From: Acidimicrobiia bacterium
GTDB taxonomy: Bacteria > Actinomycetota > Acidimicrobiia > Acidimicrobiales > Poriferisodalaceae
DNA: 64,000 nt
Direction: 5' to 3'
NCBI GenBank assembly: GCA_022826045.1
Contig: JAJDVQ010000023.1
Span: forward strand, 86,838-150,837
Below the pieces are notes generated by a model. That model made no database searches. It was not told the origin of the DNA and saw only the letters and a program-made list of their open reading frames with translations. Shown one piece after another: positions 50,082-59,281 of this stretch (within the stretch, counting starts at the first letter, position 1; each line of letters opens with the position of its first letter). The translations under genes were made by a program, and so were the position numbers.

Positions 50082-52694
50082 TCAGCGGCGCATCGCCATG
50101 CCTTCTGGATCCCAGAGGCAGTCCTCGATGAGGTGAGCCGTACGCCGCTCGCCCACGATTTCGATCCCAAATTCGACGCCGCCGTGCGCGAATTGGACCG
50201 GCACGTAGCCCAAGGCGACGGACACATCGCTGAAGTGGGCATAACCGCCGGAGGTCACCCAGCCGACCGGTTCGCCATTGCAGAAGATCGGTTCATCTGC
50301 CAGCGCATCGAAACCGGCCCGATCAGACGGCCCGGGCACTGTCCATGTGCACAGCATCATCGAACCGGGCGGCAGGTCCTCGCCGGGTTCGGGGCCCTGC
50401 GGACCGTACTTGGCGGCGAGAGCAGTGCGCCCCACGAAGTCCGTCCCATCATCGCTGGCTCTCGCCATTCTCACGAAGCGTCCCAGATTCGCCTCGAAAG
50501 GGTCATAGACGGGGCGGTATTCGCGTGCCCAGCTGCCGAAGCTCTTGTCCAAGCGCAGCGAGTCCAACGCCGTCAGACCGAACAGCCGCAGATCGTGTGC
50601 TGCGCCGTGGGTGACGAGCAAGTCGAACACGTAGCGAAGCTGTCCTGCGTCCATCCACAGCTCGTAGCCGAGATCGCCCGCGTAGCTGAGCCGGCTGCAC
50701 CACGCTCGGGCCCAGCCGACATCGATGCCGGTGAAGCTGCCGAAGCGCATCGCTTCGTTCGAGACGTCGGCGTCGGTCACCTCCGACAGCAGCGCTCTTG
50801 AGTTCGGCCCGGCTATGGCTACGCCGCACATCTGTGTACCGAGCGTTCGGTACCCCACCGGCCCGCCATCCCAATGCGCGAGATGTGCGTCGAACCAGCG
50901 CTCGTAGTAGCGCTCGGCAATGCCCGAACCGAACACGATGAAGCGCTCACGTGATGCAGCGTTGGCCGTGGCACCGCCGGTCACTGATCCGACCGGACCG
51001 TCAGGCGCACCTCCGGCCGTCGGCAGGCAGGCGATCGTGAGGTCGCCGGTGAGGTTGCCCTGCTCGTTGCACATCGGTGCGAGCGCGATCCGCCCCGGTC
51101 CCGGCAGCCTGCCCGCGGTGAGGTGTGTGAGCCACGCCCGCGCTCCCGGTCCTTCCACCAGGAATTTGGCGAAGCCCGATGTCTCCATGAGGCCGACGCT
51201 GTCGCGGACAGCCAGCACCTCCTCGCGGACATGGGGCCATGCGTTGGAGCGACCGAACGTGACGTCCTCGACGGTTCCCGGCTCGGGAGCAAACCACAGC
51301 GGCACCTCGAGGCCGTAGGCATCCCCGAAGACGGCGCCTGCCGCCCGCTGCGGTTCGTAGATGGAGGTCGTGGACAGAGGTCGGCCTTCGGGCAGGAACT
51401 CGTTGGGGAAGCTGATGCTGAAACGCCGCCGGTAGTTCTCTCGCACCTTGGTGGCCGTGTAGGCCCGGGTCGCCCAGTCGCCGAATCTGGCGATGTCCAT
51501 GGCCCACACGTCGAATCCGGGATCGCCGTTGGTCATCCAGTTGGACAGGGCGAGCCCGACGCCCCCGCCTTGGGACAATCCCGCCATCACCCCGCAGGCC
51601 GACCACAGCCCCGGCAACCCGCGGATGGGGCCCACGAGAGGGTTGCCATCGGGGGCAAAGGTGAACGGACCGTTGACCACGCGGGCGATGCCGGCGTCGG
51701 CCAGCACCGGAAAGTGCCTGAACGCCGTATCCAGCGACGGTGCGATCCGTTCGAGATCAGGGGTCAGCAGGCGCTTGTCGAAGTCCCACGGCGTCTGCTG
51801 GCGCTGCCACGCCACGGCTGCCTGCTCGTAGGTGCCCACCAGCAGGCCTTGGCCCTCCTGGCGCGTGTAGATCTCGCCGCCGAAGTCGATGGAACCCATC
51901 AGCTCGGCGCCGGAGCGCTCGTTGTGGGCGATGATCTCGTCGATGGGCTCGGTGATGACGTAGGTGTGCTCCATCGCCAGCACCGGCAGCTCGAGGCCGA
52001 CCATGCGGCCCACCTCGCGTGCCCACAGCCCTCCGGCGTTGACGATGTGGGTTGCTTCCAGCCAGTCGTCGATCTCGCCGGCTGTGTCTCGTGAGCCGGC
52101 GAGGTCGCCGGCGGTGGTGTCGTACAGCCCGATGCGCCACGCCTGGCCGTCGGGCGTCCGCTCGATGCGTCGCGCCCACGTGTGGCGACGAACCTGTGCG
52201 CCCGCTGCCATCGCCGCCCTGGCATACGCGTAGGTCACGCCGGTCGGATCGACATGGCCGTGCTCGTAGTCGTACATCGCCCCGGCGAATTGGCTGGGAT
52301 CGATGATCGGCATGAGCCGGGCGGCTTCTTCGGCGGAAATCATCTCGGACGTGATGCCGAGGTACTTGCCGCGTGCGTCGGTCATCCGCAGCCAGTCCAG
52401 GCGCTCGGCCGTGTCGGCCAGGAAGACCGCGCCGGTGAGGTGGATGCCGCAGTCCTGGCCCGACAGCTCTTCGATCTCGCGGTACAGCTCGATCGTGTAC
52501 TTCTGCAGCTTGGCCACCGTGGGGTCGGAATTGATGGGATGCATGCCGCCTGCGGCATGCCACGTCGAGCCAGCGGTGAGCTCGGAGCGTTCGAGCAGCA
52601 CGATGTCGGTCCAGCCGGCGCGGGTCAGGTGAAACAGCACCGAGGCGCCCACGACGCCGCCGCCGATGACGACGGCTTGCACGCGCTCAGTCAC
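50082..52694 (-). CDS. DMGDH/sarcosine-dehydrogenase-like FAD enzyme with GCV_T domain
   Basis: 870 residues. N-terminal DAO-type FAD domain: VVIGGGVVGASVLFHL, and SELTAGSTWHAAGGMH whose STWHAAG contains the His that carries covalent FAD in dimethylglycine and sarcosine dehydrogenases. The C-terminal half (about 440-860) is folate-binding GcvT-like (FAKFLVEGPGARAWLTHL, GDLGYELWMDAGQL). Known members oxidise an N-methyl group and pass the one-carbon unit to tetrahydrofolate. The neighbouring Rieske oxygenase could supply dimethylglycine from betaine. Size matches the family. Confidence 0.9.
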   Translation of the reverse strand: MTERVQAVVIGGGVVGASVLFHLTRAGWTDIVLLERSELTAGSTWHAAGGMHPINSDPTVAKLQKYTIELYREIEELSGQDCGIHLTGAVFLADTAERLDWLRMTDARGKYLGITSEMISAEEAARLMPIIDPSQFAGAMYDYEHGHVDPTGVTYAYARAAMAAGAQVRRHTWARRIERTPDGQAWRIGLYDTTAGDLAGSRDTAGEIDDWLEATHIVNAGGLWAREVGRMVGLELPVLAMEHTYVITEPIDEIIAHNERSGAELMGSIDFGGEIYTRQEGQGLLVGTYEQAAVAWQRQQTPWDFDKRLLTPDLERIAPSLDTAFRHFPVLADAGIARVVNGPFTFAPDGNPLVGPIRGLPGLWSACGVMAGLSQGGGVGLALSNWMTNGDPGFDVWAMDIARFGDWATRAYTATKVRENYRRRFSISFPNEFLPEGRPLSTTSIYEPQRAAGAVFGDAYGLEVPLWFAPEPGTVEDVTFGRSNAWPHVREEVLAVRDSVGLMETSGFAKFLVEGPGARAWLTHLTAGRLPGPGRIALAPMCNEQGNLTGDLTIACLPTAGGAPDGPVGSVTGGATANAASRERFIVFGSGIAERYYERWFDAHLAHWDGGPVGYRTLGTQMCGVAIAGPNSRALLSEVTDADVSNEAMRFGSFTGIDVGWARAWCSRLSYAGDLGYELWMDAGQLRYVFDLLVTHGAAHDLRLFGLTALDSLRLDKSFGSWAREYRPVYDPFEANLGRFVRMARASDDGTDFVGRTALAAKYGPQGPEPGEDLPPGSMMLCTWTVPGPSDRAGFDALADEPIFCNGEPVGWVTSGGYAHFSDVSVALGYVPVQFAHGGVEFGIEIVGERRTAHLIEDCLWDPEGMAMRR

Positions 52695-52729
52695 GGCTGA
52701 GCAGTCTCGCAGGCGGCGGCAGCCTGCAC

Positions 52730-54031
52730 CTAGCGCGTCACAGGGTCGAGTTCGATGGCCGGCGGCGAGGGATTCGGCTCGCTGCCATACAGGTCGACTC
52801 CTCCGGCACGGTCGCCCGCCGGCACCGTCAGGTCGGCAACCGACGGGAGCGTCATCAGGTCGGCGGTCATCTTGTGGAAGCGGTTGAGCGGTTCCTCGAA
52901 GCGGGGGGCCAGCGGTCCGGGCGGTGCGCCGCCCAGCGAGATGCCACGCTGAGCCCGTTCGCAGATGTCGATGTCCTCGTCGTTCACCTCGATCCAGAAA
53001 CGGCGAGTGGTCTCGAACGCCTCCCGCAGCTCGGCCGACGGCTCGTCCGCGGTCATCGGGCCTGGCGGGAACAGGAACGTGCAGTGCTCAAGCGTGCGGC
53101 CGGCGGCGAGCGGCTGCAGCACCATCAGGAACATGTGGCTCGGCAGCACCGCGAGGGTCACGTTGGGGAACAGCGCCACGAACCTGCCGCTGGCGGCATC
53201 AGAATCGTCGAGCCCGGCGGCTGCCGGCAGCGTCAGCCAGTCGTCACGCTCGTCGCCCGACACCGGTGTGGTGGTCTGGCCGCAGTACATGCCCGGACCC
53301 TGGTAGCGGTAGTGGTCGGGAACTCGCGACACCTTGGCCAGCTCTGGATGCACCCAAGGAAGGTGGTAGTACTCCGCGAAGTTCTCCACGATGAGCTTCC
53401 AGTTGGCCGCCACGTCGAACGTTCGTGCTGCGCCGTCGAGCCCGGTCGAGCGCCACTCGGAGAACCCGTAGGCCGCCAACCTGTCGGGCAGATCGCCGAG
53501 CCACTCCTCGAGCGGCGGTGTGTCGTGGTCGAGGCAGACGAACACCAGCGGGCCCCAGGCCTCTGTACGCACGGGGACAAGTCCGTAGTCGGCTATGTCG
53601 AAGTCGTCTCGGGGCACCTCGTCGAACAGGGGTGCTGCTACGAGTCGCCCGTCAGCGCTGTAATGCCACCGGTGGTACGGGCAGCGAATCGTGTTCGCGA
53701 TGTCGCAATCGTGCTCGGCCAGTTCGGTGCCGCGGTGTCGGCAGGAGTTCAGAAAGCCGTGCAGGCCGCCGTCGGATCGGGTCAGCAGCACCGAACGTCC
53801 GCCCACTGACCGCACCAGCAGCCGGCCCGGCAGTGCAATCTGTTCAGCCAGGGCCACCGCGACCCACGCTCTGCCGAACAGTCGCTCCTGCTCAGCAGCG
53901 AAGAAATCCTCGTCGGCGTACACCGCCGGCTGCATGGCGAAAGACGCGTCGACGGCGTTGCGTTGGGGAGCCCAGAATTCAGCCTCCGCTTGTGTCCAGT
54001 CAGCTACCGGCTGTATCCCGTCTGCCGCCAT
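52730..54031 (-). CDS. Rieske non-haem iron oxygenase alpha subunit (betaine-demethylase-like)
   Basis: 433 residues. Rieske cluster ligands Cys97-x-His99 and Cys117-x2-His120 lie in NSCRHRGTELAEHDC and RCPYHRWHY. The catalytic iron motif ENFAEYYHLPWVH (His223, His228) is complete and DEDIDICERAQRG holds the later acidic ligand region. The layout fits GbcA-type glycine-betaine or stachydrine/carnitine monooxygenases. It heads a minus-strand cluster with the DMGDH-like enzyme 35 bases downstream. The reductase partner is not in the window. Confidence 0.88.
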   Translation of the reverse strand: MAADGIQPVADWTQAEAEFWAPQRNAVDASFAMQPAVYADEDFFAAEQERLFGRAWVAVALAEQIALPGRLLVRSVGGRSVLLTRSDGGLHGFLNSCRHRGTELAEHDCDIANTIRCPYHRWHYSADGRLVAAPLFDEVPRDDFDIADYGLVPVRTEAWGPLVFVCLDHDTPPLEEWLGDLPDRLAAYGFSEWRSTGLDGAARTFDVAANWKLIVENFAEYYHLPWVHPELAKVSRVPDHYRYQGPGMYCGQTTTPVSGDERDDWLTLPAAAGLDDSDAASGRFVALFPNVTLAVLPSHMFLMVLQPLAAGRTLEHCTFLFPPGPMTADEPSAELREAFETTRRFWIEVNDEDIDICERAQRGISLGGAPPGPLAPRFEEPLNRFHKMTADLMTLPSVADLTVPAGDRAGGVDLYGSEPNPSPPAIELDPVTR

Positions 54032-54178
54032 GTCGCAGTTCTACCCCCCGGGCTCCTGCTCCGAACACTAGTGCGCGGACACCGGGCGTTCGATCGGACG
54101 CCGTCGAATGCCAGCGCTGTGGAGCGGACAGTCGCCGGTATCCTGCGCTGCTCGCTATCGCTGGACGGGGCCGAAACC

Positions 54179-57100
54179 ATGCTCATGCCGATCGCCTCCC
54201 GTCGCTGCTTGGCATGGCTGCTGCCGGTCCTGGTGTTGGCATCCAGCTTGGTGCTGATACCCCCTCCCCCCCCCACTTCGGCGACCGGCAGCCAGTCTCC
54301 GGGACCGTGCGACACCGGTTACGTCGCACCCGTCCCGACATCAGTCGCCGTGACCGATGTGCCCATTCAGGTGGCTTCCACCGCTGACGACTATTTTGTG
54401 CTCTACCGTCTGATAGCGCGTGGCAACAGTGGGAACGTCAGCGTCCCCATCTCCGTTACGCAGGGAGTTGCTGGCAGCACCACTCTCAATGATTCTCTCC
54501 GGCCATTGAGTGCCGACCGCTACCGCGTCGAGAAGTACTCGGTTTCGCGTCCCGCAGATATCGACGGCGACTGCATAGATGACCTCACGGAGTTAGCGGG
54601 TTTGGGTGCATATCATCCGCTCAGTGCTGGCAAAGTGATTGACGCAGAAGACGGCCGTGTTGCCATTGACTCCCATGAGACATTTTTGGAACTGTCATAT
54701 CGGGGCGACTGGAGCGACGACGATCTGCTGGGGCTCACGCTGCCCGAATTATACGGCCGCAGCGTCGTGAAATTTTGGATTACAGACCTCGATACCGAGC
54801 AGCCGGCCGTATATTTCCAGAACACGCACAAGCATCAAGCTCATGGAAGTTTCGCCAGAGCGGTTGGTCTTCAGAATGAGGGATTCGGAAAAACCGTGTT
54901 CGGAGAGTTGATCTGGGAGCCTAATGTAGTTGCACCTGACGGAACGCTCGGTGTGTACCGCTATCGTCTCCGTCAATGGATAGCTCACATGTCCAGTTTC
55001 TGGATTCTCGAGCGTTACCATGAGATACTTGCGTCGGCGATGCCATTCGTCGACAACAATCTGAGTCTCTATGCCTCGACTCCGATCGAGGTCAACCTCT
55101 ACAAGACGAATCGTGCCCGTATTGATGCGACCAGGGTCAGCGTTCTGCTTGATCATCAATTGCATCCTGACGTAGACTATGTCCCGCTCAACGGGGCACA
55201 GGGATACGGACAGTTGCGACTGATGGAGGAGGGCGAACGCCCTGGTCCGCGCGATGTAGCCATCTACCGGACGTTGCCCAACGACTTGCCTCGTGTCGCC
55301 GGGACGATTACAACAGTCCCGCAGACACCACTGTCACATGTGAACCTGCGTGCCATTCAGAATGGGATCCCGAACGCGTTCATTCGCGATGTGCTCGACG
55401 ATGAGTCCGTCGTCGACTTGATCGGTGCGCATGTGTACTATGAGGTCGCTGCGGACGGTTACACTATCCGGGAAGCAACTAAAGCCGAAGTAGACACGCA
55501 TTTCGACAGTCTGCGTCCTGCAGGAACGCAGACTCTTCAACGCGATCTGAGTGTCACGTCGATCACAGCCTTGGCAGACGTGAGCTTTGCCGACTGGACT
55601 GCTTTCGGGGTCAAGGCAGCCAACGTTGCAGAGTTGAACAAGCTGTCTCTGCCCGATGGCACAACCCCGACGGGTTTTGCCGTTCCGTTTTACTTCTATG
55701 ACGAATTCATGAAGCAGGCAGCGGTCGGGAAGAAGACCATTCTCGGAAAGAAGAAGGCACCAGAAGAGGAGAAGATCACGCTGGCAGCTGGGACGAAGCT
55801 GGCCGAGGCCGTGACACTCATGCTGGCGCACCCGTACTTCCAGTCCGACTATGACATTCAGGAGGAGATGCTGGATGACTTGCGAGATGCCATCAAGGAT
55901 GCAGCTACGCCTCAGTTCATCATAGATGCACTCACCGCAATGCATGCCGAATACCCTGATGGCCAGTCATTGAGATACCGTTCGAGTACCAACAACGAAG
56001 ATCTCCCATCGTTCAGCGGTGCCGGTCTCTATAGCTCGAAGACTCAAGATCCCGACGAGACAGCCGCAGACGGTATCGACAAGTCGATCAAGAGTGTGTG
56101 GGCGAGCTTGTGGAACTATCGCGCCTTTCTCGAACGCGATTTTCACCGTGTCGACCACACCACGGCTGCCATGGGTGTGCTTGTGCACCCCAACTATTCC
56201 GACGAAGTCGTCAACGGCGTCGCGGTCAGCTATGATCCAATCACGTTCCAAGACGATGTCTATTACGTCAATTCGCAGGTGGGCGAGGATCTCGTCACGA
56301 ACCCTGAAGCATACTCCCAGCCCGAACAGATGCTATTGGATTCCGCTGGAACCGCTGCGGTACTGCAATACTCCAGTTTGTCGGCATCTGGTCAGCCTCT
56401 CATGAGCGACGCTCACATGCGACAGCTGCGCAGCAACCTCAAGACTGTCCATGATCGATTCGAGACATTGTATGGGGTGGAGGACGGCGAAGACTTCGCG
56501 ATTGAAGTCGAATTCAAGATCACATCAGACGACCGGCTGGCCATCAAGCAAGCGCGCCCTTGGATTTTCGCCGAACCGCTGTATGTGGCTGCTCCAACCG
56601 TGGCAGTTGACATCGTCAACAGTGGCGTGACCGAGGGGGCAAGCGTGAAGATCGCCGTCACTCGTCGCGGCGGAATTCTGCCACTGCCTCTCAGCGTCAA
56701 TCTACGATTAAGCGAGACTGGCGAGATGCTGGCCAACGGCGGACCGACTTCTGTGATCATCCCGTCTGGCCAGGCAAGGGTGACATTCTCTGTGCCTACC
56801 GAGGAAGATCAAGAAGACGAACCCCACAGTGTCGTCACTGTCAGTCTTGTCGCCGACGATGCCTACGACATCGACAGCGCCAGTTCAGTATCCGTCATCG
56901 TAAAGGATGATGACGTTGGTGACGATCTGTGTATGTCGGCGTTGTCGGGTGATGGGAGCGTCAGCGGAGCGTGGGCGTCCGAGTGCGGTTCGGAGGATCG
57001 CCACGCCCGGTATGCGTGGTTCTATACGTTCTCGTTGGACAGTTCGAATGAAGTGACCGTCGATCTGATGTCGTCTGCTGATACGTACCTGTACCTGCGC

Positions 57101-58921
57101 CGCGGCTTGGGTCGGAAGTCGGGTGCTGTGCTGGCGCTCGACGACGACGGCGGCGACGGCTACAACTCGCGAATCCGCAGGTCGCTGGCGGCGGGGGACT
57201 ACACGATCGAGGCAACGACGTATCGCGCATCGACGGCTGGATCGTTCACGCTGACGGTGGACGGCATTCCGACACCGACGGCGGTGCAGCCCGAGCCGGA
57301 GATCAGCATTGTCGCGGGTGCCGACATCGACGAAGGCAGTGATGCGGTGTTCACGGTGACTGCTGATCCGGTGCCAGCGGCGGCGTTGGATGTGACCGTG
57401 GCGGTCACCGCGACGGGCGATTTCGGTGTCTCGCCGGGTTCGCACACTGTCACGGTTCCCTTGTCGGGCAGTGCCACGCTGACGGTGGCGACGGCCGACG
57501 ACAGCGCTGACGAGGCCGACGGGTCGGTGACCGCGACGGTCGGCACCGGGGTCGGCTATACGGTCTCGGCGACTGCGGGCGCTGCGACGGTCGCGGTGGC
57601 AGATGACGACGACCCGGCCCCGCCGGTGGTGTGTGTGCCGTCTTTGCCGTCTGATGCGGTGACGGTGTCGGTGGTGACTGGTTGGCGTGATGAGTATTCC
57701 CATGCTGCACATCAGCAACGCTGGGATCGGGTGCTGGCTGCTTTGGGGGTGGACACTGGCGAGACGGCGATGACTGTGGCTGACGCTGAGGCTGTCAAGG
57801 CGCAGTTCGACAATGCACGCTGGGACCGCACGGTGCGCACGCTGCAGGCGATGACGCAGTGCGACGACGACCCGCCTGCGGTCGTTCCCGAGGTCAGCGT
57901 CACCGCCGGCGGCGGGGTTACTGAGGGCGGCGACGCGACGTTCACGGTCACCGCGGACCCCGCGCCGACAGCGGCTTTGACAGTGGACGTGACGGTCACG
58001 GCGGCGGGCGATTTCGGCGTGTCGCCGGGTTCGCACACTGTCACGGTTCCCTTGTCGGGCAGTGCCACGCTGACGGTGGCGACGGCCGACGACAGCGCTG
58101 ACGAGGCCGACGGGTCGGTGACTGTCACGGTCGACGCAGGCACGGGCTACACCGTGTCGTCAACCGCGGGCACAGCGTCGGTCGCGGTGGCCGATGACGA
58201 CGACCCGCCCCCGCCGCCCCCGCCGCCCCCGCCGCCTGCGGTGGACCCTGAGGTGAGCGTCACGGCCGGCTCCGGGGTCACTGAGGGCGGCGACGCGGCA
58301 TTCACCGTGACGGCTGTTCCGGCGCCGTCTTCGCCGCTGACGGTGGATGTGACCGTGGCTCAGGTCGGCGATTTCGGCGTCACGACCGGTTCACGGTCGG
58401 TGACGGTCCCCACCTCGGGCAGCGTCGCGCTGACCGTCGCCACGGCCGGCGACAGCACAGACGAGTCCGACGGGTCAGTGACCGTCACCGTCAACGCCGG
58501 CACCGGCTACACGGTCTCCGCGACCGCCGACGCAGCCTCGGTGGCGGTGGCAGATGACGACGACCCGCCTCCGGTGGTGAACGCGGTTCCGTCGTTGTCG
58601 ATCAGCGATGCGTCGGCGGGCGAGGGCGGCACGCTGGCGTTCACGGTGACGCTCAGCCCGGCCAGCGGCCGTTATGTGTGGGTGAACTATTACGCGCGGC
58701 CCGCGTACGGGGCTGGGTTGTCGGCGACCTACGCGGACTTCGCGCAGGCCTACGGGATGCTGACCTTCAGGCCCGGCGAGACGGCCAAGACCGTCACCGT
58801 GGCAGCAGTCGACGACAGCCGAACCGAAGGCGACGAGACGTTCGTCGTCGTGCTGTACTCCGCAGTCCAAGCAGCAGTCGCCGACCGCGAAGGCATCGGC
58901 ACCATCACCGACAACGACTGA
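54179..58921 (+). CDS. Giant secreted protein: phosphohistidine-like and ATP-grasp (PPDK_N/GWD-like) part, then Calx-beta/PPC tail
   Basis: 1580 residues. The signal peptide is LAWLLPVLVLASSLVLIP. Around 375-400, AGTITTVPQTPLSHVNLRA looks like the swivelling phosphohistidine domain of PEP synthases and dikinases (candidate His387). About 475-800 is an ATP-grasp domain: GVKAANVAELNKL, LRYRSSTNNEDLPSFSGAG and IKQARPWIF. The order His domain then ATP-grasp matches glucan water dikinase rather than PPDK. Then come a Calx-beta unit, a PPC-like domain (about 915-1035), further Calx-beta units and a helical WDR module (about 1155-1230), Pro-rich linkers, and a Calx-beta end. The 5' two-thirds is lower in G+C than the tail. 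Export is predicted; what it phosphorylates, and with what ATP, is unknown. Confidence 0.8.
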   Translation: MLMPIASRRCLAWLLPVLVLASSLVLIPPPPPTSATGSQSPGPCDTGYVAPVPTSVAVTDVPIQVASTADDYFVLYRLIARGNSGNVSVPISVTQGVAGSTTLNDSLRPLSADRYRVEKYSVSRPADIDGDCIDDLTELAGLGAYHPLSAGKVIDAEDGRVAIDSHETFLELSYRGDWSDDDLLGLTLPELYGRSVVKFWITDLDTEQPAVYFQNTHKHQAHGSFARAVGLQNEGFGKTVFGELIWEPNVVAPDGTLGVYRYRLRQWIAHMSSFWILERYHEILASAMPFVDNNLSLYASTPIEVNLYKTNRARIDATRVSVLLDHQLHPDVDYVPLNGAQGYGQLRLMEEGERPGPRDVAIYRTLPNDLPRVAGTITTVPQTPLSHVNLRAIQNGIPNAFIRDVLDDESVVDLIGAHVYYEVAADGYTIREATKAEVDTHFDSLRPAGTQTLQRDLSVTSITALADVSFADWTAFGVKAANVAELNKLSLPDGTTPTGFAVPFYFYDEFMKQAAVGKKTILGKKKAPEEEKITLAAGTKLAEAVTLMLAHPYFQSDYDIQEEMLDDLRDAIKDAATPQFIIDALTAMHAEYPDGQSLRYRSSTNNEDLPSFSGAGLYSSKTQDPDETAADGIDKSIKSVWASLWNYRAFLERDFHRVDHTTAAMGVLVHPNYSDEVVNGVAVSYDPITFQDDVYYVNSQVGEDLVTNPEAYSQPEQMLLDSAGTAAVLQYSSLSASGQPLMSDAHMRQLRSNLKTVHDRFETLYGVEDGEDFAIEVEFKITSDDRLAIKQARPWIFAEPLYVAAPTVAVDIVNSGVTEGASVKIAVTRRGGILPLPLSVNLRLSETGEMLANGGPTSVIIPSGQARVTFSVPTEEDQEDEPHSVVTVSLVADDAYDIDSASSVSVIVKDDDVGDDLCMSALSGDGSVSGAWASECGSEDRHARYAWFYTFSLDSSNEVTVDLMSSADTYLYLRRGLGRKSGAVLALDDDGGDGYNSRIRRSLAAGDYTIEATTYRASTAGSFTLTVDGIPTPTAVQPEPEISIVAGADIDEGSDAVFTVTADPVPAAALDVTVAVTATGDFGVSPGSHTVTVPLSGSATLTVATADDSADEADGSVTATVGTGVGYTVSATAGAATVAVADDDDPAPPVVCVPSLPSDAVTVSVVTGWRDEYSHAAHQQRWDRVLAALGVDTGETAMTVADAEAVKAQFDNARWDRTVRTLQAMTQCDDDPPAVVPEVSVTAGGGVTEGGDATFTVTADPAPTAALTVDVTVTAAGDFGVSPGSHTVTVPLSGSATLTVATADDSADEADGSVTVTVDAGTGYTVSSTAGTASVAVADDDDPPPPPPPPPPPAVDPEVSVTAGSGVTEGGDAAFTVTAVPAPSSPLTVDVTVAQVGDFGVTTGSRSVTVPTSGSVALTVATAGDSTDESDGSVTVTVNAGTGYTVSATADAASVAVADDDDPPPVVNAVPSLSISDASAGEGGTLAFTVTLSPASGRYVWVNYYARPAYGAGLSATYADFAQAYGMLTFRPGETAKTVTVAAVDDSRTEGDETFVVVLYSAVQAAVADREGIGTITDND
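57431..57530. repeat. Internal Calx-beta DNA repeat, copy 1
   Basis: About 100 bases essentially identical to 58022-58121 in the same gene, coding the SPGSHTVTVPLSGSATLTVA part of a Calx-beta unit. Identity of synonymous sites means recent duplication or gene conversion. Confidence 0.85.
58022..58121. repeat. Internal Calx-beta DNA repeat, copy 2
   Basis: Second copy of 57431-57530. Related but more diverged units follow at about 61690 and 62750 in the next giant gene. Confidence 0.85.
58573..58674. repeat. Shared 3' module DNA, copy 1
   Basis: Almost identical to 63898-64000 in the next giant gene, coding AVPSLSISDASAGEGG onward. Only a few substitutions are visible in about 100 bases, so the two genes' ends have been exchanged or converted recently. 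Confidence 0.85.
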
Positions 58922-58952
58922 GATCCCGTACCGCCATCACGGGAAGGCCTCG

Positions 58953-58987
58953 TTGACGATGTGGCTACTCGTGGCTACTTTTGCTGC
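58953..58987 (+). promoter_or_regulatory. Leaderless promoter with tandem 9-bp repeats for phd
   Basis: TTGACG (58953-58958) and TACTTT (58976-58981) are 17 bases apart; the -10 ends seven bases before the ATG at 58988, again predicting a leaderless message. GTGGCTACT occurs twice head to tail (58961-58969 and 58971-58979), 10 bases apart, on one DNA face between the promoter boxes, as expected for an antitoxin operator. Confidence 0.55.
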
Positions 58988-59281
58988 ATGAGGTCGGTCG
59001 GCATCAAGGCCCTGAACAGCAGTCTGAGCGAGTACGTCCGGCTCGCGGCTTCCGGCGAGACCATCCTGGTCACCGACCGCGACCGCGTGGTAGCCGAACT
59101 CGGCCCGCTCCGCGAGAGCCGCAGCCCCATGCTCGCCGATGCGTTTCTGGCCGAGACCGTCCGCTCCGGCGTCATGACGCCGCCTGTGCTGACAGGCTCG
59201 GGGCCGCCGCCGGCGCAGCGGCCCGTCGCCCGGCTCGAGGAGGTGCTGGCCGACCTGCATGAGAGCCGCAGCGACCGTTGA
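58988..59281 (+). CDS. Phd/YefM-family antitoxin
   Basis: 97 residues. SVGIKALNSSLSEYVRLAASG and TILVTDRDRVVAELGPL form the Phd/YefM DNA-binding fold; the Pro-rich tail (GSGPPPAQRPVARLEEVLADL) would contact the toxin. It looks intact although its toxin at 59278 is truncated. The ATG at 58988 is preferred over 58961 because the promoter lies between them. It is the second Phd-type antitoxin in the window and is not closely similar to the first. Confidence 0.85.
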   Translation: MRSVGIKALNSSLSEYVRLAASGETILVTDRDRVVAELGPLRESRSPMLADAFLAETVRSGVMTPPVLTGSGPPPAQRPVARLEEVLADLHESRSDR

